From Harmonia axyridis (taxonomy: Eukaryota > Arthropoda > Insecta > Coleoptera > Coccinellidae), in assembly GCF_914767665.1 (NCBI RefSeq), contig NC_059501.1, positions 77,102,798-77,166,797 of the forward strand: a stretch of 64,000 bases of DNA. Reading direction: 5' to 3'. The position numbers were made by a program, and so were the translations under genes. Positions 43,389 to 55,642 of the stretch are shown here, one piece after another; position 1 is the first letter of the stretch; each line of letters starts with the position of its first letter. The notes under the pieces are model-generated. The model searched no databases, was not told the origin of the DNA, and saw only the letters and a program-made list of their open reading frames with translations.

Positions 43389-45589
43389 TTTCTTCTACAG
43401 GTATATATCCAGTTGGAGAAAATCTTAAAATTATCATTACATTTCACCATATAATTAATATCAAGAAAAAAAAATATACATATACACAAACATGATATAT
43501 ATGGGAAATTAAGTTTGACAAAACTAATTGCAGTAAAATAAAATAAACGGAAAATACATACACAGGAAAAATTATATTAATAAATACAAAAATTCCGAAA
43601 CGTAGGTATATCTGCCTTTATCTTAATTTAATTATTGAATTTGTTAACCGTTTACTCAATTTGTACAGTTATACTTATTTTGAATTTTGTCATTTCAAGA
43701 ATTGGAATTGTATTCCAAGACAAAAATAAACCAAATATATCATTCAGATAATATATTATTGTGTAGAGAATGGACACAGAGTTGTCGATTTTTCGATATA
43801 TATATATGGTTTACAAAGCGTGTGGCCGGACGGACGAACAGAATTGATGTTCATTTCGAATTATATACCAGTGAGTCGAACTCATCATTCAAGACGGAAT
43901 TCGGCAGAAAATCCAAAGCAGTATGTTACTTCAGCCTTAAGATCGCGTGTTCAGGTTCAGTTCATAGCCGCATAAATGGCATGAGTGTTTTAATTATACT
44001 GATTTGTCAGATGGCATGTCCGTGGGCCTGATATGATAGTGGAGGTTTCCGTTGTTTGATTAAATAGAGGAGTTTAGGAACCATTCATTCTGATATGTAA
44101 ATTATACGACTCGATTCATTGTGCTGATAGCGTAATGAAGGGTTTTCCGAAAATGGATTCAGGACGTTATTTTTTTATGAAGATGAAAGATTTGAGTCGA
44201 TATTTTTGGGCGCGAACACGCACTGATGATAAATGAATCGCAATATTTTGACCGCTTATTTTCCTCTAGGAAAGCGGGAAAATTATCAAAAGAATCTGGT
44301 TCTTTCTTAAGAAAATCCAAGTGAGCATCGGTCTCAAATCCAGCGAGCAATCAATATTGAATAAACACAAATTCCAGGTATATTAAATTTGGACAACACC
44401 CCTGGCATCGTTCAGCAGTCCTATAATGAGTTTCATAAAACTTCTCATATCTGTGTTCAATTTCAGATAATTTTTCACATTTACATTTCCATAGATTCAA
44501 AATTACAATCAACGAGTTCATCGGTCAATCAAAATTTTATGAAACAGTTGTGAATGTTTCTATGTTGAGCATATTCAACTGATTGATTTCAAATCAAGGC
44601 AGATCTACAATATTGAGAGCCTTATGGTCAAATCAAACCTTCATTTACGTTAAAAACGAATCGAATTACTTTTTTCTCAATCATAAAATTGAATTATATT
44701 AATAACAAAATCATAAATTTGAATTTTATTAATTACAAAATTATGACATCTTTTTCAGAAAACCATTTGAGATACAGGCTGGCTTAAATAACAAAAAAGT
44801 TGCGTTATTTCGGAATGAGTGTGCTGGTGTGAACAGATCTAAAATATCTCCAATGGTTCCCAAGATATCTAAAAAAGAAAAATAAAATCAAGTTTTTCTT
44901 TTATTCTGTATAACTCATTTGTTTATGGAAATAAGTTCACGGAATTCGGTTTGTAGCTATTATCCAATATAAAGATTTTAATGATGTCGTCAAATTTGTT
45001 CTGTGTTTCATTGTTTCAGAGACGCGATGGTCAATTTTATTTTCTTATAGATAATGGTTCTCCTTATGAGGCGATAAAGAAAAAATTTGAGAATTCAACA
45101 ATGAATTACTCTCTACAAAAATATCGAGTCTAGCGACGCATATTTGAAATTCCTTTTATTTTTTTGTTTGAAAAGTAGGTTGTTGCCAGAATTGTCCAAT
45201 AGCTTGTTACTTCGTTAGGTTTTATGTGGAACCATCACTTAATTTTTGTTAATACCTTAATTGCGGTAATATTTACAGAGATAGTCGCAATCTCAACACA
45301 TACAGATCTTGCTCTTCCGTGAAATGGATGAAAACTGAAATAACTATTCTCGAAAATTTGATTTTATCATTTGTTTGATGTGACTGGAATCGATAAATGA
45401 TTATTATTGAAATGGTCAAATGAAGTGATCGGGAAGCCGAATGAATTGTGTTAAATTACCTTTTGTCCAGATCTTTGATAATTGGTACTTGAGAGATAGT
45501 GACCAAGAAGTGGTGATTAGCAAACAATGGAAGGTTTCACAGAAAGAAATCAGTGTCTAGACACTCTAGACGCATTAGACATGAATGTA
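43389..45589. other. Unassigned AT-rich sequence
   Basis: The + strand frame at 43687-44031 (114 codons) lies in slightly richer sequence but has no motif or good splice sites. No shared repeats recognised. Confidence 0.3.
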
Positions 45590-45934
45590 ATTAAGAGTGT
45601 TATGAACATTATTGTTAAAGCATTGTTTTTAGTTATATTTTTCATTTTGAGGTTGTCTAGATTGATTTCCGATCATATTAAATTTCAACACACATCAACT
45701 GTGAATATAATATAATTTGGATATAGTGAAATGATTTGCAACATAATTCGCAATTTCTCTTAATTCTGGAGGTGTTAAATCGATTGCGTCATTGATAATT
45801 CACGAATTTAATTAGTGAATATAAATTATTTCAAAATTGGAAACGATTCAGATTCAAATTCCGTAATCTGTCAATATTCGTAACAGTCACACCAACTGCC
45901 AAGATTCAGTACAAAAGTCACTAAGATGTATAGG
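45590..45934. mobile_element. Non-autonomous element C, copy 1 (truncated)
   Basis: Parallel to 49990-50350: shared GTGAATATAATATAATTTGGA-type sequence, GAAATGATTTGCAA, AATTCACGAATTTAATTAGT, TTCAAATTCCGTAATCTGTC and CAGTCACACCAACTGCCAAG. It stops at TATA (45931-45934), where the next element begins. The terminal repeat and hairpin of the family are missing on that side. Confidence 0.75.
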
Positions 45935-46500
45935 GGAGACTGGGAAGGGTGAATACATTTTTACAAAATTGTGAATACAAAATTTGTTTTTAACATTTAC
46001 CAATTCATTTATGTCAGAGTGAAATTTGAGAACTTCGCTTAGACATTTATATTCAATTACTGAAAATGGAAATTTCAACCTTGATTATTAGTTTTTGAAA
46101 TTGTTGGTGCAAAGTGTCTTAAGCCTCCCTATACATGGGAGATTTGATACACTAAAAGGGAGGTTTGATACCATAAGACATAAGGTATAAGTCATAATAA
46201 AAAAACAATATTTTATTATCATAACACTACCTAATTCCTACATATTTCGCAAGTATACATTTTTATTTTACTACTGACACTTGCACAGGCTGAATGGCAC
46301 TCCATTCTCTGATGAAGATGACGATCCAGCTTGCATCTACTGCAATTCATTATTTTCGGCGTCTCCTCCAGGAGAACCATGGATTCATTTCCTGCAATGT
46401 TTGAAATATCTGTTCGTAACTTCTGCTGCTGCGAAATATATAGAGAGGTTTAATACGTGTATCATCCCTCCAGACACAGACTGTATCAAACCTCCCTAGA
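45935..46500 (+). mobile_element. Remnant of a pogo/Tigger-like transposon with a zinc-finger fragment
   Basis: It begins GGGGAGACTGGGAAGGGTGA immediately after TA, like many pogo-type ends. The motif GGGAGGTTTGATAC occurs at 46159 and, inverted, at 46484-46497. The + strand frame at 46281-46499 reads LNGTPFSDEDDDPACIYCN and GEPWIHFLQC: acidic residues, C-x2-C, W, C. This resembles the acidic stretch plus PHD-like finger at the C-terminus of insect pogo-type transposases. The catalytic domain is absent. Confidence 0.45.
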
Positions 46501-46900
46501 AGACAAATTTAGAAAATATATGTCGTGAACATATTATGATATTCGATTGAAGGTCTTTACTACTGGCCTATATGTTCTCAATGAAAAGCTCATCAAGAAT
46601 AAAGTAACGAATTTCGTTAGTTTTTGTTGATAAAGAGATAAAGCCTTACGTTTGTTATGCAAATTCTTACATCGAATATGTAGAAAACACACTTTATGCT
46701 TAAAAACTCTTGTTCGTGATGCGATCGTTGCTAGATTTGTACTGACACTATTTTTACACTCATAGAGGCACTGCACGCGATTACTAATTAATAATTCAAA
46801 ATCATCATTAAATTGATCATACATTATAATCTAAGAGACAATCTCATCTCGAAAACCCAAATCGAAGCATCAATTCAATTTCTAAAAGACTGTCGACTGT
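46501..46900. other. Unassigned sequence
   Basis: Nothing recognised. Confidence 0.3.
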
Positions 46901-46901
46901 A

Positions 46902-47430
46902 CAGGGTGGGCAAATAAGCGAGGTAAGCGGCTATATCTCAGGAACCACTCATCGTAGAGACTTGCGGTAAAAAATTTTACCACTAAAGTAAACAAAAAAA
47001 AACACTGGAAATTGTTTTGAAGTTCATACCTCCACCGCTAGATGGCGTAATAGCTATCGTCGAGTAGAAAAATGCATTTTACTCGAAAAATTTTCATAGT
47101 AAGTTGGAAAAAAAATATCATCACTGTAAACCTTGGAAAATTCTCTATCTGTTTGAATTGTCACTTTTGATTTTGCGACATCAAATAAGGGTGGGGGCAA
47201 GATAGAAATCTGACTGATTGAAATGTCAAATTAGATCTTATTTGAGAGACAACATCTTGTTGATTAAGGAAAAAATATACTCATGATGAATTTGATTCAG
47301 CTGTTTCCGATAGGGAGCGCTAAGTCAGAAGTTCATTGTTTTGTTCATTTTTCTCTGAAATTTCAAATGTAATGATAGGATTTTCTTAACAGAAACAAAA
47401 ATTTCATTGAATTTGCATGAAAAAACCTAA
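46902..47430. mobile_element. CAGGGTGGGC-type non-autonomous element (left part)
   Basis: It starts CAGGGTGGGCAAATAAGCGA after TA, a start shared by many short insect elements. It is rich in phrases such as TATATCTCAGGAACCA. No matching right end was found. It may extend into the inverted repeat at 47431-47857. Confidence 0.45.
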
Positions 47431-47857
47431 AGGTCGCAAAGCGATAAATTCAGGCGTTCTGGAGTTATGGCCGAAAGAAGATATTCTTCAACTGATGCAC
47501 TGCGAAAAACCAAATTGAGTCTTCAAGTTCTAACAGAAACAGAAATCCCATCAAATTTGTATGAAAAAACCAAAAGGTCGCAAAGCGATAGCTTCAGGCG
47601 TTCTGGAGTTATGGCCGAAAGAAGACACAATTTAGTTTTTCAGTGCATCAGTTGAAGAATATCTTTTTTCGGCCATAACTCCAGAACGCCTGAAGCTATC
47701 GCTTTGCGACCTTTTGGTTTTTTCATACAAATTTGATGGGATTTCTGTTTCTGTTAGAACTTGAAGACTCAATTTGGTTTTTCGCAGTGCATCAGTTGAA
47801 GAATATCTTCTTTCGGCCATAACTCCAGAACGCCTGAATTTATCGCTTTGCGACCTT
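47431..47857. repeat. Near-perfect 195-bp inverted repeat with internal duplication
   Basis: The left arm (47431-47625) and right arm (47662-47857) are reverse complements with a single difference that I can find (GAAAGAAGA against GAAAAAAGA). The spacer is 36 bases. Each arm itself contains two direct copies of a 50-bp block (GGTCGCAAAGCGATA... TTATGGCCGAAAGAAGA), so the block occurs four times, two in each direction. The right arm is followed by another hairpin, TTGAACTAAAATGA/TCATTTTAGTTCAA, at 47857-47890. Open frames here (47467-47655, 47632-47880) mirror each other and are not genes. Confidence 0.95.
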
Positions 47858-47890
47858 TGAACTAAAATGATTGATATCATTTTAGTTCAA

Positions 47891-49981
47891 TGTTTTCTTT
47901 TTTGTGAATATTTTATGGACTGTATTATTTGTACTGCCTAGAGGATAAGTATATTGTACCTATTGTTATGAAAATACAAATATGTACCCAAATGCACCTT
48001 AAAGAACTACATCGTCTTTTTACTATAGAGCGTCGAAGTTTTAGACAATGCTGGACTAAATTTTTTCTTGCAAGTTTGCAACTGATTCATTAATTCCAAT
48101 AGTTATTATGATGAGAATTTTTTTAGTTATTGAGAAAATCATACTTATCCTTTACTGAAACTTTCAAGTATTTCAGATATCGCTAATAATTTTCCTAAAT
48201 AAATCATATTTTGAATAATGAAATTATGAAGAAGACAGTCAAATTATTATGAAGTATTCACAAAAATTCTGCAAGTTTGATTCTGATTAGTTTAACTGGG
48301 ATACATCTTGCCTACAGTCATCGCTCAAACAAAGTGACATTCAGAAAGAAGATCGATAGTTCCATTTATGTATTCCTATCATTAATTAAAGATTACAATT
48401 TGGACAATGTGCATGAATTTCCATAGTAATCTAATTTCAATTATGATTTCTATCTAGTTTACATTAAAAGTATCACGGCACGTAATAAAAAACTATCATA
48501 AAGAATGTTTTATCAATGATAAATGATTTCCACGTCTAGTAACTAAATAGACAGAATTTTTCATGAAATAATTCACGAAGCATGATATTATTTCATTTAG
48601 ACACCCAGAATATGAACTTCATTTTTTCCAGAATCACGAAAATATTGGGAAATTTGTTTGTTATTCTTGATGAATGTTGATTTGTTAGGACAAGAACTAT
48701 TATTTTAATGAAGGGAGATTAGAGAAAAATTAGATAAATTATTCAAATTCAACAATATATGAACTCTATGTACACAAAATCAAGTCATTTGTTCAATTCA
48801 GTTCCACAGCCCGATTGAAAAATTGAGCCATGACAGGTCATAAAACTCCCTCATCGACCTTAAAAAAAATCATGGAATATTTTTCCATATATACGGGGGT
48901 CGAAACGGTTCAATTGATAAAAATCAATATTTCTAATTTATGTCTGTTCAGCATCGTCAATCTCTCCTGATATTTCGGTCGTTACCAACAGGATTTATAG
49001 GACCTTATTAAAACTAAGTTTTATGATGGCTATCAAACTTCCACTGCTTCGAATGATCGATATTCTAGAAAAAAAGACGTGGAAGGAATATTGTTACGTG
49101 AGGTAGCTGGAAAAATTTCAAAGAGGTCACTGAATTAGAGGAAACGTTGGAGTATACCTGATTTTATAGGATACTATCAATAAAAATTCTTATTTATGTA
49201 ATTTTTTCACGGAACTTTACCTTGAAACTTATCATTAAATACTTAAGTGTCTGATCAATCGCATCCATGATTTTCAAAGATACATGCCGTGATATCATAG
49301 AACTACGTGATACTTTAAACGCAATGCCATATACCGGGTGTCCCAAGTTATTGTATACAGGCAATATCTATGTAGCTTATTTGACAAGATGATATGAAAT
49401 TGCTTTGAATAACAATCATAGTACCTTTCCAATGATGTATATAAACGGTTCTAACATTTGGCAGCCCTCTGGTAGCTACCCCTAACTTTTTATTTTCAAA
49501 TAGCACCCCCTATATATTGTCAGTAGAAATTGCGTTCCATTCTATTTGAAATACAGCGATAGCACATACTTGGTATTTTTTCATTAATAACAACAAATAC
49601 ATTAACATTTTGTGAAGTATGAATTGCAACCAAAATACCTACTATGCAATGCAAAAAACCCTGTATACAAGGTCATTAATTATCTCACCGACAAACTTAG
49701 TCGTGTGAAAAGTCCGTTAATTTTAACAGATATCTGATTACAATTATTTAAGAAAATAAATGGCTTCAAACGTTGCATTCATGTCTATTGATAACACAAA
49801 GTACACTTAGAAAGATCATAAATACAATTGTCGGTATTCTAATTGTTGTTTCCATTTCAAAAGTCACAAATTGATGTGATATCGGCTTGATTGGCAAACG
49901 TGCTGTAAGCGTTCATTTCAAAGTGTAACTTATCAACATAGACAATTAGAATACCTACTGACCAATGAACTGGGAAATGTA
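47891..49981. other. Unassigned AT-rich sequence
   Basis: ATACCGGGTGTCCCAAGTTA at about 49332 is a typical start of a short DNA transposon. The following 350 bp (to about 49680) may be its body, but the other end was not identified. The remainder has no recognised content. Confidence 0.35.
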
Positions 49982-50545
49982 TTTCTCTATTTCAGTATCG
50001 TATAATGAGTTCATTACAGTTCTTAAAACAGTGCTGTAATTAACTCATTACAGCATCGTTTTCAGTTGAATTTTTCGTTTTGTGGTTGTTTATACTGACT
50101 TCCAATCCTATCAAATTCCAACAAAAGTCAACAATTGTCAATATAATATAAATAGGATATAGCGAAATGATTCGCAATTTCTCTCAATTCTGGTAGTGTT
50201 GAATTGATTTCGTCCGACATAATTCACGAATTTAATTTGTAACTAAATTATTTCAAAATTCGAAATGTACGATTTATATTCAAATTCCGTAATCTGTAAA
50301 TTTTCGTAACAGTCACACCAACAGCCAAGATACAATTCAAAAGTCACTAGGATATACAATCTGAATTTTTCATTGAATTTCGACAATATTTCATAAAACT
50401 TGACTGAAATAGAGAAAATATCGTCTAATACTCGTTGCAGAAGGCAATTCCAACACTCATGCGTTCTTCCATCATCGCTCGTTTTCGAATTTCGCATTCG
50501 TGTTGGAATAGGAGCCCATTCTGCACTTGTTTCAGAATATAACAT
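49982..50545. mobile_element. Non-autonomous element C, copy 2 (reference copy)
   Basis: The module 49982-50418 is bounded by TTTCTCTATTTCAGT and its inverted partner ACTGAAATAGAGAAAA. It is followed by ATCGTCTAATACTCGT and a hairpin with arms GCAGAAGGCAATTCCAACAC (50437 on) and GTGTTGGAATAGGAGCCCAT, ending in TCTGCAC near 50525. Opposite in orientation to copy 3. 50550-50670 continues with sequence also found at 5207-5335. No coding capacity. Confidence 0.8.
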
Positions 50546-50741
50546 TACGCTGGTTTTTAAGCATACATTTATGTTATCAATGAATCATATCAATAGCTCT
50601 GAATTAAACTTTTGAAGTTATTTATTTCCTTAAATAATTGAAATCGGGTATATGTTCCCATTATGTTTCTTCCTTGAAATTACATAACATTTCATATGGC
50701 AAAGTTAGTCGGTGAGCTTATAAATCACCCTCTGTATTATA

Positions 50742-51434
50742 CAGGGTGAGTCAGGAAGAACAGGCCAAACTCCAGGAGCGTGTTGTAAGCGTGAAAATAA
50801 TTCAAAAAAACTCATATGTTCTTATGCGATTCTCATTTGATTTCGAGATTCAGTGTGTTGTTAAATTTGAAATTTCTTTCCAATATTTCTCTTATAGTAT
50901 CTACATTTTATAAAATATTTGGAATAAATATTATCATTGATAGATCACATGTGACATGCCAATTTCGATAGCAAATCCACAGGGTGATATTTTCTCTGGA
51001 ACACTGTCCACTGTTTTCCTACAGAACTTTTTTCGGTGATCCACTGTTAATTTGAAAAAATGTTGATAGAAAGTTTGTTAATATACTAAGCTTTATGGTA
51101 TCTTGTAGTTTTGTCGGAACTGCTACCGATTGGAGAAAAAAATTTGGAACGATTCTTTCGAAATCTTTGGAAAAATCCAAATTGTCATGAAAAATCCAGT
51201 CAGTAAGCTGTGGTGAATAAATTCATTATTAGTTTTTATAGTTCTTCTCCCGATCTGTAGCAATGATTCATAAAGATTCAATAACCTCGTATAATCAATG
51301 AAATGTATTCAAACTTCAACACCCTGTATCTCGAAAACAAATGAGAATCAATCGTATAAGAACAGTTTTTTTGAATTATTTTTACGTGTGCAATACGGTC
51401 CTGGAGTTTGGCCCGTTACTCCCGACTCACCCTG
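50742..51434. mobile_element. CAGGGTGAGTC element with about 125-bp terminal inverted repeats
   Basis: Ends: CAGGGTGAGTCAGGAAGAAC at 50742 and GGGAGTCGGGTGAG-type sequence in reverse, ACTCACCCTG, ending 51434. TA flanks both sides. The terminal repeats extend about 125 bp inward (AACTCCAGGAGCGTG / GGTCCTGGAGTTTGG; CATTTGATTTCGAGAT / ATCTCGAAAACAAATG). The 693-bp element has no transposase. It is a MITE-like derivative. Confidence 0.8.
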
Positions 51435-51651
51435 TATAAGAAATACAGTGGCCCCTACACTGTTCCTTGGGGTATTTCCTTCCTCATAACCATATTGGAA
51501 ATCCTTTCAATTTATACAGATTTTGATCTAGCGAACCAATAATATTTCATTATATAAAGAGCTGAGTCTGGAATTTCATACAATATATTCATCTTATGGA
51601 GAATCAGGAAAAACTGCCAGTTATTTTTCAGAATTATCCATGGAGTCTATA

Positions 51652-53231
51652 CAGGGTCTTTCACGAGGAACCTCACCCATATTTATACGGGATACTACTG
51701 AACGTATTTTCATGAAATTCAGCACTTATAATTATTTCACGATGCTGATGAAATCTAAAATATTTTCAAGGCATGAGCACCTCCGGTTTTTCCGGAAATG
51801 ACGTCAACATCCGTTTTTCAAATTAGAACACCATTTTTTTATTGCAGAAATAGATTCCTTAGAAAATTTCAAGTTATTTTGATGTAACATTTTTCAGTTT
51901 TGGTTGGAAAATTCTCTCTGAGCGGGAAAATTCGAAAAATAAATCGAAAATAGAGCTCCGCTGAAACGAGAATAACTTCGAGGTTTTTGGATGGAAAATT
52001 TTCATTTTTGGGATTTTTCAAGATGTAAGATTGATGTATCCACTTTAGAAACCGAAATCGCGATTCATGGTACAGGAGGTGAAAAAATCGCTTTCAAAGT
52101 TAGGGATGACAAAATCGTGAAAAATCAATTTTTTCAAATTAGAACCACATTTTTTTATGGCAGATATTGAATCTACGTTGAAAATAATGAGAGTGTATGC
52201 ATCACACCCTTGCCCTAAAATGGATATTTTCTGAGTTATTCACAAAAAACTGTTTTTCGTCTTGAATTTTCAGCTATTTCTTTTCCCTTCACGCCAAAAA
52301 GATGAAATTTTCAGGAACTGTTATATGAACCATGCTGTAGATTTTACTACCCTAATATGCAAGAGAAAAAAGTTTTAGGTCGTTCCTAAATAGATGGCGA
52401 ATTTTGATTCGAATTTGTATCGGAAACCTCTTTATTTCAACTAATCGGCCATCGGTTTTCTCTCCAGTCATAAGTAAATAATTCCTTATGAACCATATGC
52501 AAAAACTTACCATGTTTTACATTCTTTTTTTTTAATGATAGATATCATTAATTACATCTGCCAAATTCCTGAAAATTTCATCTTTTTGGCGTGAAGGGAA
52601 AAGAAATAGCTGAAAATTCAAGACGAAAAACAGTTTTTTGTGAATAACTCTGAAAATATCCACTTTAGGGCAAGGTTGTGATGCATACACTCACATTATT
52701 TTTTAACGTAGATTCAATATCTGCCATAAAAAATGGGGTTCTAGTTTGAAAAAATTGATTTTTCACGATTTCGTCATCCCTAACTTTGAAAGCGATTTTT
52801 TCACCTCCTGTATCATGAATCGCGATTTCGATTTTCAAAGTGGATACATCAATCTTACATCTTGAAAAATCCCAAAAATGAAAATTTACCATCCAAAAAC
52901 CTCGAAGTTATTCTTGTTTCAGCGGAGCTCTATTTTCAATTTTTTTTTCGAATTTTCCCGCTCAGAGAGAATTTTCCAACCAAAACTGAAAAATGTTACA
53001 TCAAAATAACTTGAAATTTTCTAAGGAATCTATTTCTGCAATAAAAAAATGGTGTTCTAATTTGAAAAACGGAAGTTGACGTCATTTCCGGAAAAACCGG
53101 AGGTGCTCATGCCTTGAAAATATTTTAGATTTCATCAGCATCGTGAAATACTTATAAGTGCTGAATTTAATGAAAATACGTTCAGTAGTTTCCCGTATAA
53201 ATATGGGTGAGGTTCCTCGTGAAAGACCCTG
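51652..53231. mobile_element. Large foldback element, 666-bp arms
   Basis: It begins CAGGGTCTTTCACGAGGAAC at 51652 and ends with the exact reverse complement at 53231, with TATA on both sides. The left arm 51652-52317 and right arm 52566-53231 each span 666 bp and are highly similar reverse complements. The spacer is 248 bp and carries no obvious gene. Frames inside the arms (for example 52665-52892 minus) translate the repeat. The TA-flanked CAGGG end suggests a non-autonomous DNA transposon. Confidence 0.92.
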
Positions 53232-53934
53232 TATAATAAATGCAGTAATGAACTATTTTCATTTCATGTTTTAAATGTTAAATATCATTTCTCTTTCTTC
53301 AGTTGTATTTTTAAATTAAATCTCAGTCTTTAAAATGATATCATCAACTTAAAACGTAACAACGAAATGAGACAACGAATCCAAAGAAACCTCAACAAGA
53401 TATTGCTTGGAAGCCAAAGTACTTGTTTCATTATCCACCAAACACGGAATGAATGAAGCAATTCAATAATTTCTCAGGAGAGCCCTGAAAGGCTGATCGG
53501 GTTGCGGGGACACGTCCCACAAGCATCAGTTGCCAATTTTCCTCTCGAGTATCTATTTTCCCATAAATAAATTTCGGCTAATAACAGGCCTCCATTCTCT
53601 GTTGTCTTTTCTTTCCCGCATGTCTGTCCAATTTCGTGTGACACAAATCCGACGTTTCGGTGCTTTATTTCAATGGACGTCAGTTACCAGAAGCTAATAG
53701 TATCACATCGGCCCAAAGAAGACGTATCTCTGATGGGGATCAACTCGCTGGATCTGAGGGTAGCCGGAATGAAACGGAAAAAAATTCACTCGCCAATTTG
53801 AGGAGAAGAGGATGAGGATTTGGAGGCGTTGGTTTGGGGTTAGGATGAGGGATTGGGAAACTTGAAACGGTCAGTTTTAGAGGGTTTTGATTCGGATTTT
53901 GCGCGAAATAAACTTGGGAATGGGGTAGTGAAAA
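53232..53934. other. Unassigned sequence, moderately GC-rich in part
   Basis: 53460-53930 is less AT-rich and single-copy in appearance. A Pro/Asn-rich minus-strand frame crosses into the repeat at 53935 and is not credible as a gene. Confidence 0.3.
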
Positions 53935-54330
53935 TATTAATTTACGTAACAAGTCCGGAAAATAGGGTTTTTTTTGGACGAATAGACAAAATTCCAGGAC
54001 GAGCGTAAGCGAGTCCTGGAAGTCTGTGAGTCCAAAAAAACCATTTTCGGGCGTGTTGCGTACAATATTTTTTCGGCAACCATGTGAAATAACACTATCG
54101 CTGCTGCTTTCCATATTTTATTGCGATTGCGATAAAAAAACTTGCAAATTTTTGACAACTAATTTCATATGAACTGTCAGCCGTTATCTCGGTTGTTATG
54201 GATTCTATGATTCTTTTCCGGACTAGTCCGGGAATTACGTACTTTCCGGACTAGGCCGGGAAATGCTACTTTCTCAGAGAAAAAGCGTCCGGGAAGTGAG
54301 TACTTCCCGGACGGTTGCCGAAAAAATTTA
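53935..54330. mobile_element. Foldback family F, copy 2 (single unit)
   Basis: It matches the right half of 29850-30480 from TTACGTAACAAGTCCGGAAA (53941) through the spacer hairpin CCAGGACGAGCG/CGAGTCCTGG, the long arm (TTTTTCGGCAACCATGTGAA, CTGTCAGCCGTTATCTCGGT) and the terminal palindromes (CCGGACTAGTCCGG; CGTCCGGGAAGT/ACTTCCCGGACG at about 54286-54315). It shows what a complete single unit looks like, about 395 bp. Confidence 0.88.
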
Positions 54331-54685
54331 TTTGATTGCGTGATTTGCGTTTGCTGGTATGCCACTGAAATTGGTAGGTTGTAAGTACTGGATGACGTGC
54401 ATCTTCAGGAAACGCACTTACATCGTTAAATAATTGTAATTAGGTTACGTTAGGTAAAGCGGGGCCGCCGCCGGCAAACTGGACATTTTGCCGGGGCGCC
54501 AAATTTTAGCGGCACAGTCAGTTAATGAAACAAGACATATTTTCTGACATAAACTGTTTTCTTAGTGAAAATTCCACTCTTTGTAGTAAAATAATAATAA
54601 TAGCAGCAATAACAAGCTACATGCAATTCAACCTTAAATCGATTCCCCGATAAAAATCAGTCTCAATAGAAAAGACAAAATAGTT
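54331..54685. other. Unassigned; short GC-rich patch
   Basis: GGGGCCGCCGCCGGCAAACT and GCCGGGGCGCCAAATTTTAG at about 54460-54510 stand out in AT-rich sequence, just after a TTAGG-like GGTTACGTTAGG. Their origin is unknown. Confidence 0.3.
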
Positions 54686-54838
54686 ATGAGGAGATTAAGA
54701 ATAACACATACCAGGCTGACACACGGCTACTTGATGTCATCAGATGTACCTCCTATGTGCGATTACTGTCGTGACACCTTTTTAAGTGTAGAACACCTTC
54801 TATCTGGATTTCCACATTATGGTGAACTCCGTCGTTGA
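54686..54838 (+). pseudogene. LINE ORF2 C-terminal fragment (zinc-knuckle region)
   Basis: The 50-codon frame reads RRLRITHTRLTHGYLMSSD then PPMCDYCRDTFLSVEHLL. R-x-G/T-H-T-R-x-THxYL, CxxC and VEHLL/I are hallmarks of the region following RNase H in I/jockey-type LINEs, where the last Cys of the knuckle normally follows VEHILxxC (here SGF). Only this tail survives. It is a different fragment from the one at 15.2 kb. Confidence 0.75.
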
Positions 54839-55339
54839 ATGGGACTAAAAGATATTACGAAAAATTATAATATTTCGTAATATCATAATTGTTTCTAATT
54901 CTTTTTACAGGCAAAATTAAATGCCTGAACGGTATTTGACAAAACTATATATATCATAATACCATGTTATCAAAGGTGTTTTAATTTTTCATGGCAACAG
55001 CTGTTTTGCTGTGGGTTGACTCCATAGAATGATAAACATAGATAGAGGGAGTAGGTATACGCAATTTTTACATGTCCCCATTATGGTTAGATTACGTTGT
55101 CGGATTTTGATATATTTTCAAATCCACAATTTTTCTATATCGTTAGGAATGTATATTATATTTAATTTAAAGTATTTATTTGAGTGATTCCCGATTAAAT
55201 ATGCAAATATGAATATTCGGAGTTCGATTCCCTAATTGTCGTATTTATATTAAGCAGAATATTTATTATTTTCTGTATATATCTGCTGAAATAAAAGGTT
55301 TGGCAACTTTTGAGCTTTTAGAGTCATCAGCTGTTTCTC
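54839..55339. other. Unassigned AT-rich sequence
   Basis: It contains GGAGTTCGATTCCCTAA at about 55219, which resembles a Pol III B box, but no A box lies at a suitable distance. Confidence 0.3.
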
Positions 55340-55510
55340 GTCGTTTAGCGAGCTTGAAGCTTGAAGTAGCGTGACATTTTAACCAACTACATGACTTGAA
55401 AATCAAGCTCGTGAAAAATTATATACTTGAGATTGACTTGACTTGATTTTAGATATTCATTGCTTGACTTGATATCAAGCTACTTGATATTACTTGAGCT
55501 TGGTATGCAC
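55340..55510. repeat. ACTTGA/TCAAG cluster, probable hAT subterminal repeats
   Basis: CTTGA and TCAAG occur more than a dozen times in 170 bp, including CTTGATATCAAG-type palindromes (GACTTGATATCAAGC at about 55469). Clusters of short inverted motifs of this kind lie just inside hAT element ends, and a hAT transposase fragment follows. Confidence 0.55.
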
Positions 55511-55642
55511 GCGTCGCACGGCATATATTTCTGCAATCTCGTGCGCGCTTAGACTAAATAAGGGGATTTTTCGACCGCCGAGAGACTGAAGCATTCGCCA
55601 GTGTGACTTTATTAGTAGTTTCCTCCCATTTCATGAAATCTA

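Noticed and set aside
43091..43495. 134- and 126-codon frames on both strands
   Set aside because: They run across the end of element B into element A, so they cannot be ancestral genes.
47467..47880. Two frames with nearly identical proteins on opposite strands
   Set aside because: They are mirror images produced by the near-perfect inverted repeat.
55219..55236. GTTCGATTCC, a B-box-like sequence
   Set aside because: No A box or tRNA-like stems at a suitable distance upstream.
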